64,000 nucleotides of DNA from Prasinococcaceae sp. CCMP 1430 (Eukaryota; Prasinodermophyta; Palmophyllophyceae; Prasinococcales; Prasinococcaceae), in NCBI GenBank assembly GCA_013416795.1, contig RQSC01000869.1, positions 1 to 64,000 on the forward strand, given 5' to 3'. Made by a program: the position numbers and the translations under genes. This document shows, one piece after another, positions 29,715 through 39,847 of this stretch (position 1 is its first letter; each line of letters opens with the position of its first letter). The notes below the pieces were generated by a model. That model did not search any database. It was not told where the DNA came from and was given only the letters and a program-made list of their open reading frames with translations.

Positions 29715-31184
29715 TCACGCGACCATGCCTTGGATCATGCGCTTGATCTTGCCGTCGTTGTGCATGAGCTCAGCACGCGCCGCAGCAATTTTGGCCTCCA
29801 TGGCAGCAACTTCGTCATCGAGCTCACGGCGCTGGCCCTCGAAGCCGGCGGTGATGTCTTCAGTGGCACGGCGCTCCTCGTCGACCCGTCCTGCGTACGC
29901 TCTCTCCTCGCTCACCCAGAATGCCATCTCCTTGGCCATGTTGACGAGATCCTCCTGAAGGTAGTCGATGACCTTGCCTAGCGGTGTAGTGGACTGCACG
30001 AGCGACTGCACTGCATCCTTGATGGCACCCACCTCCTCCATCTTGCGCACCGACGCACCCGCCATGTCCTGACTGGTCCCCTTGCCGCCCTGCGCTGCAC
30101 CCGACTGCACCCGAGCTGAGCTTCCCTTGCGTCGCGACTTGATGACAATGCCGGGCCCCATGTCGTCCTCGCCCTCAGGCACAGCGGCGCCGGCCGCGTC
30201 GGTGAGCTCGCTCTTCGCCGCAACGATATCGCGCACGAGCTTGCCCGCACCCTCCACACTCGCCGCAGGCGCATCGACGTCGCCAGTCACCACCACCACC
30301 TCGGTGTCATCGTCGTCATCCCCCTCGCCCTCGCCGATCACGGCCACTGCGGGCACCGCGCCGGCCACCGGGCCGGCCGCTGGTGGGCCCGTGCGCCCCG
30401 CGGTCGCGGCGTCATCCTCGGCCATCTTGCTGCGCACCACGGGCACAGGCGCCGTGCCGCCGACCTTGCGCGCCGACACGTCAGTCGACTTCACCTTGGG
30501 CGGTGCTCTGCGGGCTGACGACGGCCGCTGCGGCGTCTTGCGCTGCGCGGGCGCCCCAATCTCGCGCCGGGGGTCGTCGTCCATGCGCGCTTGCTGGTGC
30601 GTCTGCCGCTCCTGCTCCTCCTGTTGCCGCTGCCGTCGCTGCCTACGCTCCTCCCGCGCGGCCTCCCCCTGCTGCTCCAGAGCACCAGCATCGGCCTCCG
30701 GCTCCTGCGGTGGTAGCGCGGGCGCAGGCGCACCGACATTGGTCATGGGAGCCATCTCGCCCATGCGCGCGCGCTCGACCGCGCTCGCGCTGACGTCGGC
30801 GCCAAGATGCGCGGCCCTGGCCAGCTGCTGCAGGAAGGCGTTGGTGTGCTCGGGCTCCAGGCCGGCCACGACCTTGCCCGGGCGCATCGTCACCGCCTCA
30901 CCGAGCGCTAGTCCGACGCATGCCATGATCTGCGCGCGGCGCACTGTCAGTTGCAGCCTCAGTGTGTATGGGCTACCCTACTGGCACTCGAGAGATCGCA
31001 TACATGGCCGAGCCACTCTGTTGCTCTCTGTCACACACGCGCGCGCTCTCGTGCTTGCACTGCGCCGCACACAGGTACGCACCTTGTTGAGGTACGCCAC
31101 CTTGAGCTCCTTGCCCTTGATGGCGCTTGCGTTCGACTCGCTCTCGTCGTACAACCCTTCGGCGAAGCCAGTGCTTCGTGTCAC
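29715..31184 (-). CDS. IFT54: Intraflagellar transport protein IFT54 (TRAF3IP1), 5' end missing
   Basis: Two exons are clear, 31184-31083 and 30929-29715, joined in phase 0 by a 153-nt intron (GTGCGT donor). Exon 1 gives VTRSTGFAEGLYDESESNAS and exon 2 opens IMACVGLALGEAVTMRPGKV then VAGLEPEHTNAFLQQLARAA; together these match the second half of the N-terminal tubulin-binding CH-like domain of IFT54. A long charged, disordered middle follows (Gln/Arg-rich, then Asp/Glu-rich). The C-terminal coiled coil (about residues 330-438 of the visible part) is the IFT20-binding region of the family. IFT54 is an IFT-B subunit needed to build flagella, so the cell should be flagellated. The exon for the first half of the CH domain was not found; it should lie beyond a TTCCAG acceptor at 31185-31190. 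Confidence 0.8.
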
Positions 31185-32767
31185 CTGGAATTGGCGCCGG
31201 CCGCGTCAGAGACGCACGCAGGGAGCGCGCCCGCGGGCAGCGACGGAGGCGGCAAGAGCGCCTTTTCCCGCGCGCCTTTTCAGCGGAATAAATTTGAATA
31301 AATCAACGGCGACCTGCGGGTTGCCCCTGCGCGGTCCGCCGCGGGTGACGCCGCGTGAGGCGCGTGGCTCGCGTGCACACCCGTCCGGTGGGGACTACAC
31401 CACACCCACATATTGGACGCCCACCCCCCCACAAAGGGCGCCACGCACCGCGCGGCGCCGAGCACCGTGCGCTACCTGCCCGCCCCCTCAGCACGCGCGC
31501 GAACGGAGACGCCGACAAGAGCAAATAAACAAAAAAAGGTTGCGGCCGCCGCCGCCCGCCGGAGCATCTCGCCCCCCGCCCGACTCCCCTCCCGCCCGAC
31601 GCGCGCTCAGCTGGAGGCCGCGGCTCGCGCGCCGTGTGCCGCCCTGCCCGGCAGCCCGGCACTGCCGCTTCTTTTTCCAAAAAAAACAAAACGCGGAACG
31701 CGCGCGCGAAATGCCACGCGGCGACGGCGGGGACCTGTGCATTCGTACGCTAATGTATCCTCACCCGCGCGGCGAAAACACGGAACGAGGTGCACAAAAA
31801 TCAGAATTGGGAAGTGCTCGGGCGTGCGTGGCGTGAACGATGGTCCGACTATAATATACGGTCGGCCGGCCGGCCATCAGAGTCAACAACGCAAAAAGAA
31901 CGGAGTGCGTCCGGAGGTGCACGGCGCATGCGAGTTCGAAATGTCCTATTTCACATCCGCAAATCCGCGCGAAACAAAAGCAGAAAGGTGCACCCGAGCG
32001 CTCCGATCCAAAAAGCGCGCCCGCGCAGGGTGTTGTGGTGTCGGCCGCGCACGCCGCAGCCGACGCCGGCGGCGCCGACGCCACAGCGGCGCAGAGCGCG
32101 CGCGCGCGCGCGGGCGCGGACTGGCGCGCGCCAAAAGCGTGCTGGGACTGACCGACTGACCCACTCAACCGCTCTCACCACAGAACGCGTGCATTTTTTT
32201 TTTTTGACCGAGGGTTCCTCCTTGATCGGCGCGATCGCATCGTCGCCATTCGGATGTACGCCCCAGTGAATTCGGGTCCCGACGGCGCGGCGCGCGGCGC
32301 GGGCGCGGAGCTTCGCCCAGCCGCGCATCCACGCCTCGCGCGCCGCGCGTGCGCGCGTGCGTTGCCGTAGCAGCTGCGCACACGGGGACCGTACCGTACG
32401 TTACGGTTGCGGATATTTGGGTTATTACATAGGGTCTACAACCAGATTCAAGGAGCAGCAGCGATCTCCGCTCTGTGTTCGCTCATCAAATTTGCTGGCG
32501 CTCTCCGCGCCGATTTTTTTGCGGGCAGGGGGTGGGGGGGGGGGCGAGCGCGCGCCACACGGCGCGCGCCTGACGCCGGGCCAGGGGGGGGTAGCGCACG
32601 CTCACGCCGCGCGCGGCGGGGATCTCGCGGCGGCCGCGGGCTGCGCGCCGATCCCTGCGGAGTACTCGGACGCAACGACGGTTGTCGACGGCGGCAGCGG
32701 CGGGGGAGACGGGCGATGCGCCGGCACCGCGGCAGGCCAGTCAGCCGGCGCGGGCGAAGAGGTGCAG
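31185..32767. promoter_or_regulatory. Divergent promoter region, IFT54 / amine oxidase fusion
   Basis: About 1.6 kb between IFT54 (-) and the amine oxidase fusion (+). It should contain the missing first IFT54 exon, which I could not identify. Visible elements are an AT-rich patch at 31287-31307, a TATA-like ACTATAATATACGG near 31848 followed by tandem GGCC (GGCCGGCCGGCC), and a T11 run near 32195. The open frame of the amine oxidase gene extends upstream to 32357, but that part is low-complexity. Confidence 0.35.
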
Positions 32768-35700
32768 ATGGCCGCGCTCGCGGACGTGGACCAATTTCAG
32801 CCGCACGCGCGCGTCACGGCGAAGAAGGGGAAGGGCAAGGCTGTCCAGAGCACCCACGGCCAGGAGAACCGCGCGCCAGCCGCGCAGCCTCGAGCAACCG
32901 TGCGCGGCTGGCAGAAGGGCGATCCACAGGAGCAGGGCCTCGAAAGGCTCGCAGCCTCAGGAGCGCTGGTCGGCCGGCGGGTGCGCGTCTATTTCGATGT
33001 CGCTAAGATCTGGTACGGTGGTACGATCGACGAGCACGTGCCAAACCATGAGAACGGCGCCGGGTGGTATCGTGTGCGGTTTGACGACTGTGAACACGAG
33101 TACATTGGCCTGCCGGACAGGACAGTGCGCGTGCTGAGGCCCGGTGAGGAGGAGCCGCCGAAAAGGAGAAAGGTTGCACCACCAGGCGGCCCGACAAAGG
33201 ACCCGCACTACATCGTGCCGCCCTTCAACCAGCTGCCGACGCGCGAGCCGACCGACGTGGAAATTCAGCAGTACGGGTCGAAGGGCCAGCGCGCCCAGCT
33301 GTGGGAAAGGCTGGCTAGGGAGGGCAAAGACCCCCCGAAAGTAGCGAGACCGGCCGCGCAGCCCAAGAAAGCGGCGCATCGGGCGAAGGCACTGAAGCCC
33401 CCCCCGGCCAAGGCGGTCAAGGCGAAGGCCTTGGCGACGAAAGCGCCTGCCAAGAGAAAGCGCGAAGAGCCTGCCTCGCAGCCGACGCGACGGACGCAGC
33501 CCCGCACCGCCAAAACAGAGGCATTCATCGCCATGGAGCAAGCTGTGCGGGCACTGAATGACTGTGGTCCCATGGATGAGATGCCGACGCCCGCTGACTC
33601 GAAGGCGGAAACGCACGGTGAATCGGAGGCGGAAACGGACGGTGAACTCGACGGACCCGAGGCCGTAAAGACCATCAAGCGCCTGCGGGCAACGTCAGCG
33701 TCCAAGGGAAAGGGGGACAAACCCAAACCAAAGGGCAAGGCCAAGGCCTCCACCAAGGCTGCAAGAAGCAATGCTAAAGCCGATGCCATGACTGTCGCGG
33801 CTGTCGCTGCTGCGCTCATGGAGGAATATCCACCGTGCGGCGCGGGCCATGCCCGTGGCGCGCAGGCTGTCTTCAGGACCAACGGGCGCGTCTGCGGAAA
33901 GTTTGACGATGCTGGCACCACTCCAGTTCCTTGCAGTGTTGGCGAGTGGATTGCAGACCCAGATTGTCACTGGCCCATGACGATGCTCTACAAGTATGCC
34001 TCCGCTGGCTACGACCTTCGACACATGGAAGACAGGGTGCTACCGAAGACACCCGCTCCGGCGGCCACGGCCGCTACGGCACCAACGGAGGTGACTACCG
34101 AGGTGGCAACACCAGCAGCAGCGGATGCAGAGGCCATGGCGGCTGCGAGCGCGGCGCCTCTCGAGATGGCGGCGCCACATGCAGCAGCTACGGAAGCCGC
34201 AACGGGGTGCGCCGAACCTTCTGCAGGCGAGGAGGGAAAGTCTGCTGAGGAGCCATCCACTAAGACGACCTTCGTCGAGGAGTCCTTCGTCGCTGTGCCT
34301 GGTTGGATCGGCGTCACGGGCCGCACCCGGCGCAGGTGCAATACGACGAACGGAAAGGTACAAGAAGCGCGTGCCCGATGGCACGTAGGGTACTCTGATT
34401 CGTTTGCCGTCGTGCTGTGGGACGGCCCGCGCGCGATGCATATCAGCGTCAACGGCTTTGGCACCGTCGAAGAGGCCGCCACCTTCTTCGACAAGGTCAT
34501 ACTTGTGGCCTACGGCCCTGAAGAGGCCAACCTCAACTATCCGCTGAGCAACTATGCCGATTTCATGAGAGAACGTGGCTTTGGCGCCAAGGATGGCGGC
34601 GTGCACTCAACGACATTCGTCATCATGGCGTGCCGCCTGCTCGAGCAAATGCAGTTCCTCGCGAGCTGTGACGCACTCGACGCGCGCTCCTCAGAGATTG
34701 ACAAGTGGCGCGACAAGCTACGCGTGCTTGCATCCTCGCTGCAGACGAGCGAGAGCACTGCGACTTTTGGGCAAGCGCTGCTGTTCATCGGCGAGCACTT
34801 GACTCCTTCAGCCTCGGTTGAGGGATGGGAGGCTGTCAGCGCCGCGTGGCGCGAGGACCTCCGCTCGCTCATTAAGGCTACGCGCGCCGGAGAGCAGGTG
34901 CCGTTCATGCCTGTAGTGAAGAACCTCGACAAGCTCGTGGTCGCTGAAATGGGGAAGGAGCTGGCGGCTGCGGGCACGCAGCCAGCCAAGGCGAAGAGGT
35001 GGATGTGGACGCTTTTTGAGGATCGCTACCGCATCCCCGCGATCAAGAAGTACGGTACGACCTTCGCGGCGCTCATGCAGGCGCTTGTGGAGGGAGGCAT
35101 CTGTATGCCGGCATGCCTGGCGCTCGAAAAAGTGGGCGAGCCCGGCGCGCGCGCTTTGGCGGCCAAGCACGCGTACCTCCGCCTCAGCTTCTACGCACGG
35201 CTAGGCGCGACCGAAGAAGAGAAGAAGCACCTGCGCCTTCTCAGGGACAGCGCCAACCGACGCGTCAAGGCCTACGAGGACAGGAGGGGTAGCAGCGAAG
35301 CTGGGCAGCTGCAGCGGCGCTGCACGCGTCACGAGCTCCCACCCGGCCTTCGCGTGGTGGTCATCGGTGCAGGTGTCTCGGGGCTGTACGCCGCCACGCG
35401 TTTGGAGCGCGAGGGCGCGCAGGTGGTTGTTCTTGAAGGCCGCGATCGCATCGGCGGGCGCATGAATACGCACACGCTGTCTGGCGTGCTCGCGGGCGGC
35501 GATGCGGTTGCGTCGACCGTCGATCTCGGCGCCTCCTTCATCTGTGGCACCGATCCCAGGCCGCCGGTGAATCCTATCTTCAGCCTCATCAAAGAGGAGG
35601 GGATAAGATCGATGGCCAAGCACCGCGATGGCGCGGCGTGGTTCGACGGCGGCGGAGTGCGCATCCCGAGAGGAACAAGCGACAAGGTTGAGGGCCTCGC

Positions 35701-36874
35701 CGCAGACGTGCTCGACGCACTACTGCCAATGGCCGAAACTTGCGGTGCAGACCTGACCATCGCGGAGGCAGTCGAGGCACAGCTCGAGGCACGCGGTGAG
35801 GATGTCGACGAGGAAACGCGCAGGCTCCTCATGTCTTTCTACTCGGACGTCTACGTTGAGGACATGAGCCAGCTGGGCCTGAAAGAGATGGTGTCTGAGG
35901 GGTACTCGGGCCACCACGAGCTTATCATTAACGGCTACAAGCGCGTGGTGGAGCGCATCAGGGACATGGGGCGAGACGACAAGCCGCTGCGCGACCTGCG
36001 ACTGGGAACGCGTGTGACTGGCGTGCGCATGGTCGACGGCGGGGGATGCGTCGTGAGCACGGACGCCGGCGAGGAAATCCAGTGCCACGCCGTGCTGTGC
36101 ACGCTCTCGCTCGGCGTGCTGCAGTGCAGCGCGGGCACAGCACACGCTCGGAGCGTCGAGGCCGCATCGAAGGCGGCCGCCAAGGCACGCGGCGACACGT
36201 ACGCGCCGCCCGCGCGCGTTCGGTTCGAGCCGCCGCTCCCGCCGTTCAAGTTGGGCGCGCTTGAGCGCCTGCGTATGGGCACCGAGAACCGCGTAGCGCT
36301 CCTGTTCCAAGAGTGCTTCTGGGGCGCCGAGCACTTCCTGCGACCCGTCGATGGCGCGTACTCGTTCTTCAACAACGACGCGCTCGGCCTCCGCGGCGTC
36401 ATCTCGGCTTGGATCCGCCCGCAGGCGGTGCAGAGGCTCGAAGCGATGACCGACGAGGAGGCGCGCGACGATGTGCTGGCTGCTCTGCGCGAGATGTTCC
36501 CGGACGCCGCCGGCATCGAGCCGCTCGACTACGTGGTAACTCGCTGGGCATCGGACCCGTTCGCCATGGGCGCGTACTCGTGCGTGCCTGTGGGTGCCAG
36601 CCGCGCGGACTACGACCGCCTAGCGATGCCCCTCACCGGCGACCCCGAGACGGACGCCGAGACAGGCACACAATTGCGGGGCAGCGCCTCCCGCGTGGCG
36701 CAGCGCCTCTATTTCGCGGGGGAGGCAACCTTCAAGGAGGACTCGTACACTGTGCACGGCGCGTACGCGTCGGGGATCCGCGAGGCGAAGAATATTGCTG
36801 CGTGGTGGCACGAAAACCATCTCGAGGCGCTGCAGTGGGAGGTGGCTGGCAGCGCGGGCTTGAAGGGCGGCTAG
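32768..36874 (+). CDS. LSD1-type amine oxidase fused to Tudor-like and AP2-like domains
   Basis: A single-exon gene of 1368 residues. Residues about 55-125 form a Tudor/Agenet-like module (RRVRVYFDVAKIWYGGTIDE, then WYRVRFDDCEHEYIGL). A Lys/Ala/Pro-rich linker follows. Residues about 530-605 look like a divergent AP2 domain (ARWHVGYSDSFAVVLW, GFGTVEEAATFFDKVILVAY, LNYPLSNYADF). A helical region leads to the flavin amine oxidase domain (about 860-1350): VVVIGAGVSGLYAATRLERE is the FAD dinucleotide site, VVLEGRDRIGGRM follows, and LYFAGEATFKEDSYTVHGAY is the C-terminal FAD motif. Lys1161 (PPLPPFKLGALERL) matches the catalytic lysine of LSD1. I see no LSD1 tower insertion and no clear SWIRM domain. 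Histone lysine demethylation in the nucleus is a reasonable inference. ATG 32768 was chosen because the upstream frame is low-complexity. Confidence 0.82.
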   Translation: MAALADVDQFQPHARVTAKKGKGKAVQSTHGQENRAPAAQPRATVRGWQKGDPQEQGLERLAASGALVGRRVRVYFDVAKIWYGGTIDEHVPNHENGAGWYRVRFDDCEHEYIGLPDRTVRVLRPGEEEPPKRRKVAPPGGPTKDPHYIVPPFNQLPTREPTDVEIQQYGSKGQRAQLWERLAREGKDPPKVARPAAQPKKAAHRAKALKPPPAKAVKAKALATKAPAKRKREEPASQPTRRTQPRTAKTEAFIAMEQAVRALNDCGPMDEMPTPADSKAETHGESEAETDGELDGPEAVKTIKRLRATSASKGKGDKPKPKGKAKASTKAARSNAKADAMTVAAVAAALMEEYPPCGAGHARGAQAVFRTNGRVCGKFDDAGTTPVPCSVGEWIADPDCHWPMTMLYKYASAGYDLRHMEDRVLPKTPAPAATAATAPTEVTTEVATPAAADAEAMAAASAAPLEMAAPHAAATEAATGCAEPSAGEEGKSAEEPSTKTTFVEESFVAVPGWIGVTGRTRRRCNTTNGKVQEARARWHVGYSDSFAVVLWDGPRAMHISVNGFGTVEEAATFFDKVILVAYGPEEANLNYPLSNYADFMRERGFGAKDGGVHSTTFVIMACRLLEQMQFLASCDALDARSSEIDKWRDKLRVLASSLQTSESTATFGQALLFIGEHLTPSASVEGWEAVSAAWREDLRSLIKATRAGEQVPFMPVVKNLDKLVVAEMGKELAAAGTQPAKAKRWMWTLFEDRYRIPAIKKYGTTFAALMQALVEGGICMPACLALEKVGEPGARALAAKHAYLRLSFYARLGATEEEKKHLRLLRDSANRRVKAYEDRRGSSEAGQLQRRCTRHELPPGLRVVVIGAGVSGLYAATRLEREGAQVVVLEGRDRIGGRMNTHTLSGVLAGGDAVASTVDLGASFICGTDPRPPVNPIFSLIKEEGIRSMAKHRDGAAWFDGGGVRIPRGTSDKVEGLAADVLDALLPMAETCGADLTIAEAVEAQLEARGEDVDEETRRLLMSFYSDVYVEDMSQLGLKEMVSEGYSGHHELIINGYKRVVERIRDMGRDDKPLRDLRLGTRVTGVRMVDGGGCVVSTDAGEEIQCHAVLCTLSLGVLQCSAGTAHARSVEAASKAAAKARGDTYAPPARVRFEPPLPPFKLGALERLRMGTENRVALLFQECFWGAEHFLRPVDGAYSFFNNDALGLRGVISAWIRPQAVQRLEAMTDEEARDDVLAALREMFPDAAGIEPLDYVVTRWASDPFAMGAYSCVPVGASRADYDRLAMPLTGDPETDAETGTQLRGSASRVAQRLYFAGEATFKEDSYTVHGAYASGIREAKNIAAWWHENHLEALQWEVAGSAGLKGG

Positions 36875-37061
36875 GGGCCTGGCGCGTCCGCGTCCCAGGG
36901 CGTCGGCAAACCCTTCGGAGGAGAGGGGCCGAGCGAAAGGGGGGACACAACCATTGCGGAGGGCTATTGCGCCCTTTTGAGGAGCGTGGCGAAAGCCTTC
37001 TCACCCCCGCCCTATTGAGTGTACTAAAATACAAACATGTGTATACATTGCCCCCTCATCA

Positions 37062-38520
37062 TCACTGCGCTAAGCGGCAGGCAGCGACGTCCAGGCTGCC
37101 GTCTTCGCACAATTTGCAACCCTGCCCTTCGAGCCAGGCGCGTGCCTCCTCGCGCAGCCGCGCAGCGCGGTCGCCCTCGCCCTCATCTGCGCGCTCGCCG
37201 GCACCAGCGTCCGTTTGCTCAAAGCCCAACCAGCGCACAAGCATGTCCGGCGGCAGCGGAGTCCTATATGCAGCGAGCATCGCTGAGAGCGCCCGTCGGC
37301 GCACCTGCGACAACGCGCATCAGTTCAGTCAGTTGTGCCGTTTTTCGGGGGATGGCGGGTGGGTGGGTGGGGGTGAGAATGAAGGGCGCAGGGCGTGAGC
37401 GCAGGATCGCGTGCGCGCAGGGGTGCACGCCCACGCACCTTGTTGATTGCAGTGTCGAGCACATAGGGCGTCATGCGCGGCGCCCCCTCGAATGCGTGGA
37501 AGAATCCCAGCCAGTCCGAGCGCGCGAGCGCTGCGGCCGCTTGCAGCGCGTGGCGAACGGCTTTGGAGCGCGCCACCTTTGGCGGCAGCGCCGCGGCCTC
37601 GCGCATGGCCTCGGCGAAGCCCGCACCAGCGCCAGTGCCCTCGCTCGTGCTGCTATCCCACGCCGAGCACGCCGCGAAGAGCACGCGGTAGGCCGCGAAC
37701 TCGGCCTTGGCACCCATACGCCCTTGCACGCCCTCGGCATGCAGTGCCTTGGCCAGACTCGCGCACTGATGGTACTCGGCTGGGTCTCGTGCCTCGAGCG
37801 CCACGCGTGCATGAGTTTCGTACACGTCGGCAGTGAATTCGTCGCGGACATGTTGCACGGTAAGGTCCTGCCGAATCGACTTGAGCGCCTCACACGTGGC
37901 GAGGTAATCGGCTTCGCCGTCCTGCCAGCGTCGCTTTGCGAGCGCAAACGCCTCTCGCAGGACGGCGGGCGGCCGCACGGCGGCTGCGTCGGGCGCGGCC
38001 GTCAAGCGCAGGTAGCGCTTGTCGAGCGAATTCGAGGTGCCCACCACAGGCGACGCGGTCGAAGCATCAGCCTTCCGCTGCTCCCCCGCACGCAGCATCG
38101 CCGCGAGCGACACGCTGCCCGCCGCCGCCGGCGACGCAGACAGCGCGGCGTCGCCAAAGCGGGAGCGACGGTCGGCAAGCGCGGCTGGCGAGCGGTCGAG
38201 GCCGCACGCCGGCGAGCGCACGGGCGACGCGGCAGCCGACGCGAGTCTCGCACTGTTGGCAAAGGTCAGCAGCGAGGGCTCCGCGCGCGTCTGCTGCTCC
38301 TGTTGCCGCCGCTGCCTCTCCTTGGCAGCGGCGGCCGCCGCCTCAGCGGCTTCGCGCTCGGCCTTGCGCCGCCGCTCAGCCGCGCGCACCGCCTTCCGCA
38401 GCGCGTCGGCACCGTCCCCGCTCAGGCGCACGCCATCACCCCTGCCCTCGCCGCGCAGCCTCTTGGCCTTCCTAGGCGCCTCGGCGCCGCCCCCGGCGCG
38501 CTCACCTCCAAGCTGCACAT
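37062..38520 (-). CDS. SAC3/GANP-family protein, THP3/LENG8-like
   Basis: Two main exons on the minus strand, ending at 37439 and restarting at 37304-37062, joined in phase 0 by a 134-nt intron with a GTGCGT donor. The SAC3 domain is unmistakable: SLDKRYLRLTAAPDAAAVRP, ACEALKSIRQDLTV-like text (here TCEALKSIRQDLTVQHVRDE) and FTADVYETHARVALEARD. The last exon (VRRRALSAMLAAYRTPLPPD, LVRWLGFEQ) is the winged-helix end of the PCI fold. Upstream lies an Arg/Glu/Ala-rich helical region. Yeast Thp3 works with Csn12 in transcription elongation and mRNA processing; LENG8 is the animal member. The start is unresolved: ATG 38520 followed at once by a GTGAGC donor would give a five-codon first exon (MCSLE), but I could not place the acceptor with confidence. 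Confidence 0.72.
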
Positions 38521-38527
38521 TGTGCCA

Positions 38528-38570
<43 letters not shown>
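38528..38570. repeat. 43-nt poly-G run in a divergent promoter
   Basis: An uninterrupted run of 43 G on the + strand ends two bases before the SPF30 start codon and begins eight bases from a candidate THP3 start. It could form G-quadruplexes, but runs this long are often mis-sized in sequencing. Confidence 0.9.
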
Positions 38571-38572
38571 CG

Positions 38573-39819
38573 ATGTCGACGCCGGCGGAGACGGCGGAGG
38601 CCGCGGAGGCGGCGGAGGTTGCCGCGCCCGACGAGCTGCGCGAGCAGCTCGCCGAGCACCGCGCCTCCCTCGCCGAGCTCGAGGCGCTGCTCGCCGCCGA
38701 TCCGGACGACGCCGAGGCGCGCGCAGCCGCCGACGACACCAGAGAGGTCATCGCGCTCACCGGTGAGGGCTCGCGCGGCGCCGCGGCGCGGCGCGGCGCA
38801 GGGGAGGACGGGTTGGGGCAGTTGTGGAGGCGCCCGGTGCGCGCGTGCCTGCGCATCAGTCGCTGTTGTGTGCGGGTGGTTGGTTAGCATGCTGCGTGGT
38901 GCGGTGCGTCTCTGCCCGTGGAACGTGGCCACAGGCGAGGGCGCTCGCTCGTGCGAGCGCATGTTCTCTGCGAGCCAGCTGACACGGCGCCCGCTCGCCC
39001 GTGCGCGCATGACCTGCAGAGGAACTTCTCGCCGAGGCAGAGGCTGCGCAGGCTGGTGGAAGCGCCGTCAATGTTGGCAGCGTCCTTGAGCCGCCGGTCG
39101 ACCATGCAGCTGCCGCGGAGCAGCCCGAGTCTCTCAAACGCAAGAGTCGCTGGGGAGATTTGCCGGCGCACGCGCAACAGGCGTTGGCGGCGGCGCAGGC
39201 GAGGGTGGAGGTAGTACAGCAGCAAGAAGTACAGCAGCAGCAGCAAGAAAGCGCGGCGCCGCTGCCGCTTCCAGCTCTCGTGGGCACAGGGTTCGCAGTT
39301 GGCAGCAAGGTCGAGGCGCGTTTCAGCGACGGCAAGTGGTACGAGGCGACGGTTGTGTCGGCTGCTGACGGCGGCGGTGCGGTGGTTCGCTTCAAAGGTT
39401 ACGACGGTGTTGAGAGCGTCGGTGCAGAGGATGTGCGTGTGCCCTCACAGCATCCCCGCCCCGCGATCGTCGACGGCTTGGCCCCCGAGGAGATTGTGAA
39501 GCTCGAGATGCCCAAAAAGCTGCTCGTCAAGGAGACCGACGACGAGGCCACTCGAAAGAAGAAAAAGAAGGGCGCGAAGGCGTTCAAGAGCGCCCAGCGC
39601 TTCGCCAGGTACGATGTTGAGCAGAACGAGCGCACGAACAGCTGGAAGAACTTCCAGGCGGGCAGCAAGAAGAAGAAGAAGGCCGGCTTCTTTAGCGGTG
39701 GTGCACCAAAGGAGTCAATGTTCAAGTCGAGCGAGCACGGCAAGGTGGGCGTGATCGCGCATGGCTTCACAGAGGGGACGAAGGCAACCAAACACGCCAA
39801 GGGAAAGGGGCCCCTGTAG
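38573..39819 (+). CDS. SMNDC1: Splicing factor SPF30 / SMNDC1, Tudor-domain protein
   Basis: Two exons (38573-38762 and 39020-39819) join in phase 1 through a 257-nt intron and give 329 residues. Exon 1 is the family's N-terminal helix: LREQLAEHRASLAELEALLA through TREVIALT. The Tudor domain (about residues 163-215) reads VGSKVEARFSDGKWYEATVV and VVRFKGYDGVESV; it should bind symmetrically dimethylated arginine on Sm proteins. The C-terminal part has the conserved tail with a Lys-rich stretch, NSWKNFQAGSKKKKK, then ESMFKSSEHGKVGVIAHG. SPF30 helps recruit the U4/U6.U5 tri-snRNP during spliceosome assembly in the nucleus. A Gln-rich insert sits before the Tudor domain. The start lies directly after the poly-G run, so the upstream sequence gives little room for a separate 5' UTR on the assembled sequence. 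Confidence 0.85.
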
Positions 39820-39847
39820 CTGAAGTAATAGTACAGTGTATTGTATG
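39820..39847. terminator. 28-bp convergent junction, SPF30 / DRAM-like
   Basis: Only 28 bp separate the two stop codons, so the 3' UTRs must overlap on opposite strands. The interval contains AGTACAGTGTATTGTATG, with TGTA-type words on both strands. Confidence 0.35.

Noticed and set aside
30082..31836. 584-codon plus-strand open frame over IFT54
   Set aside because: Antisense to the clear IFT54 coiled coil and Ala/Pro/Arg-rich; no domain.
37037..38887. 616-codon plus-strand open frame antisense to the THP3-like gene
   Set aside because: The minus strand encodes a clear SAC3 domain; the plus frame includes the poly-G run as polyglycine and shows no family.
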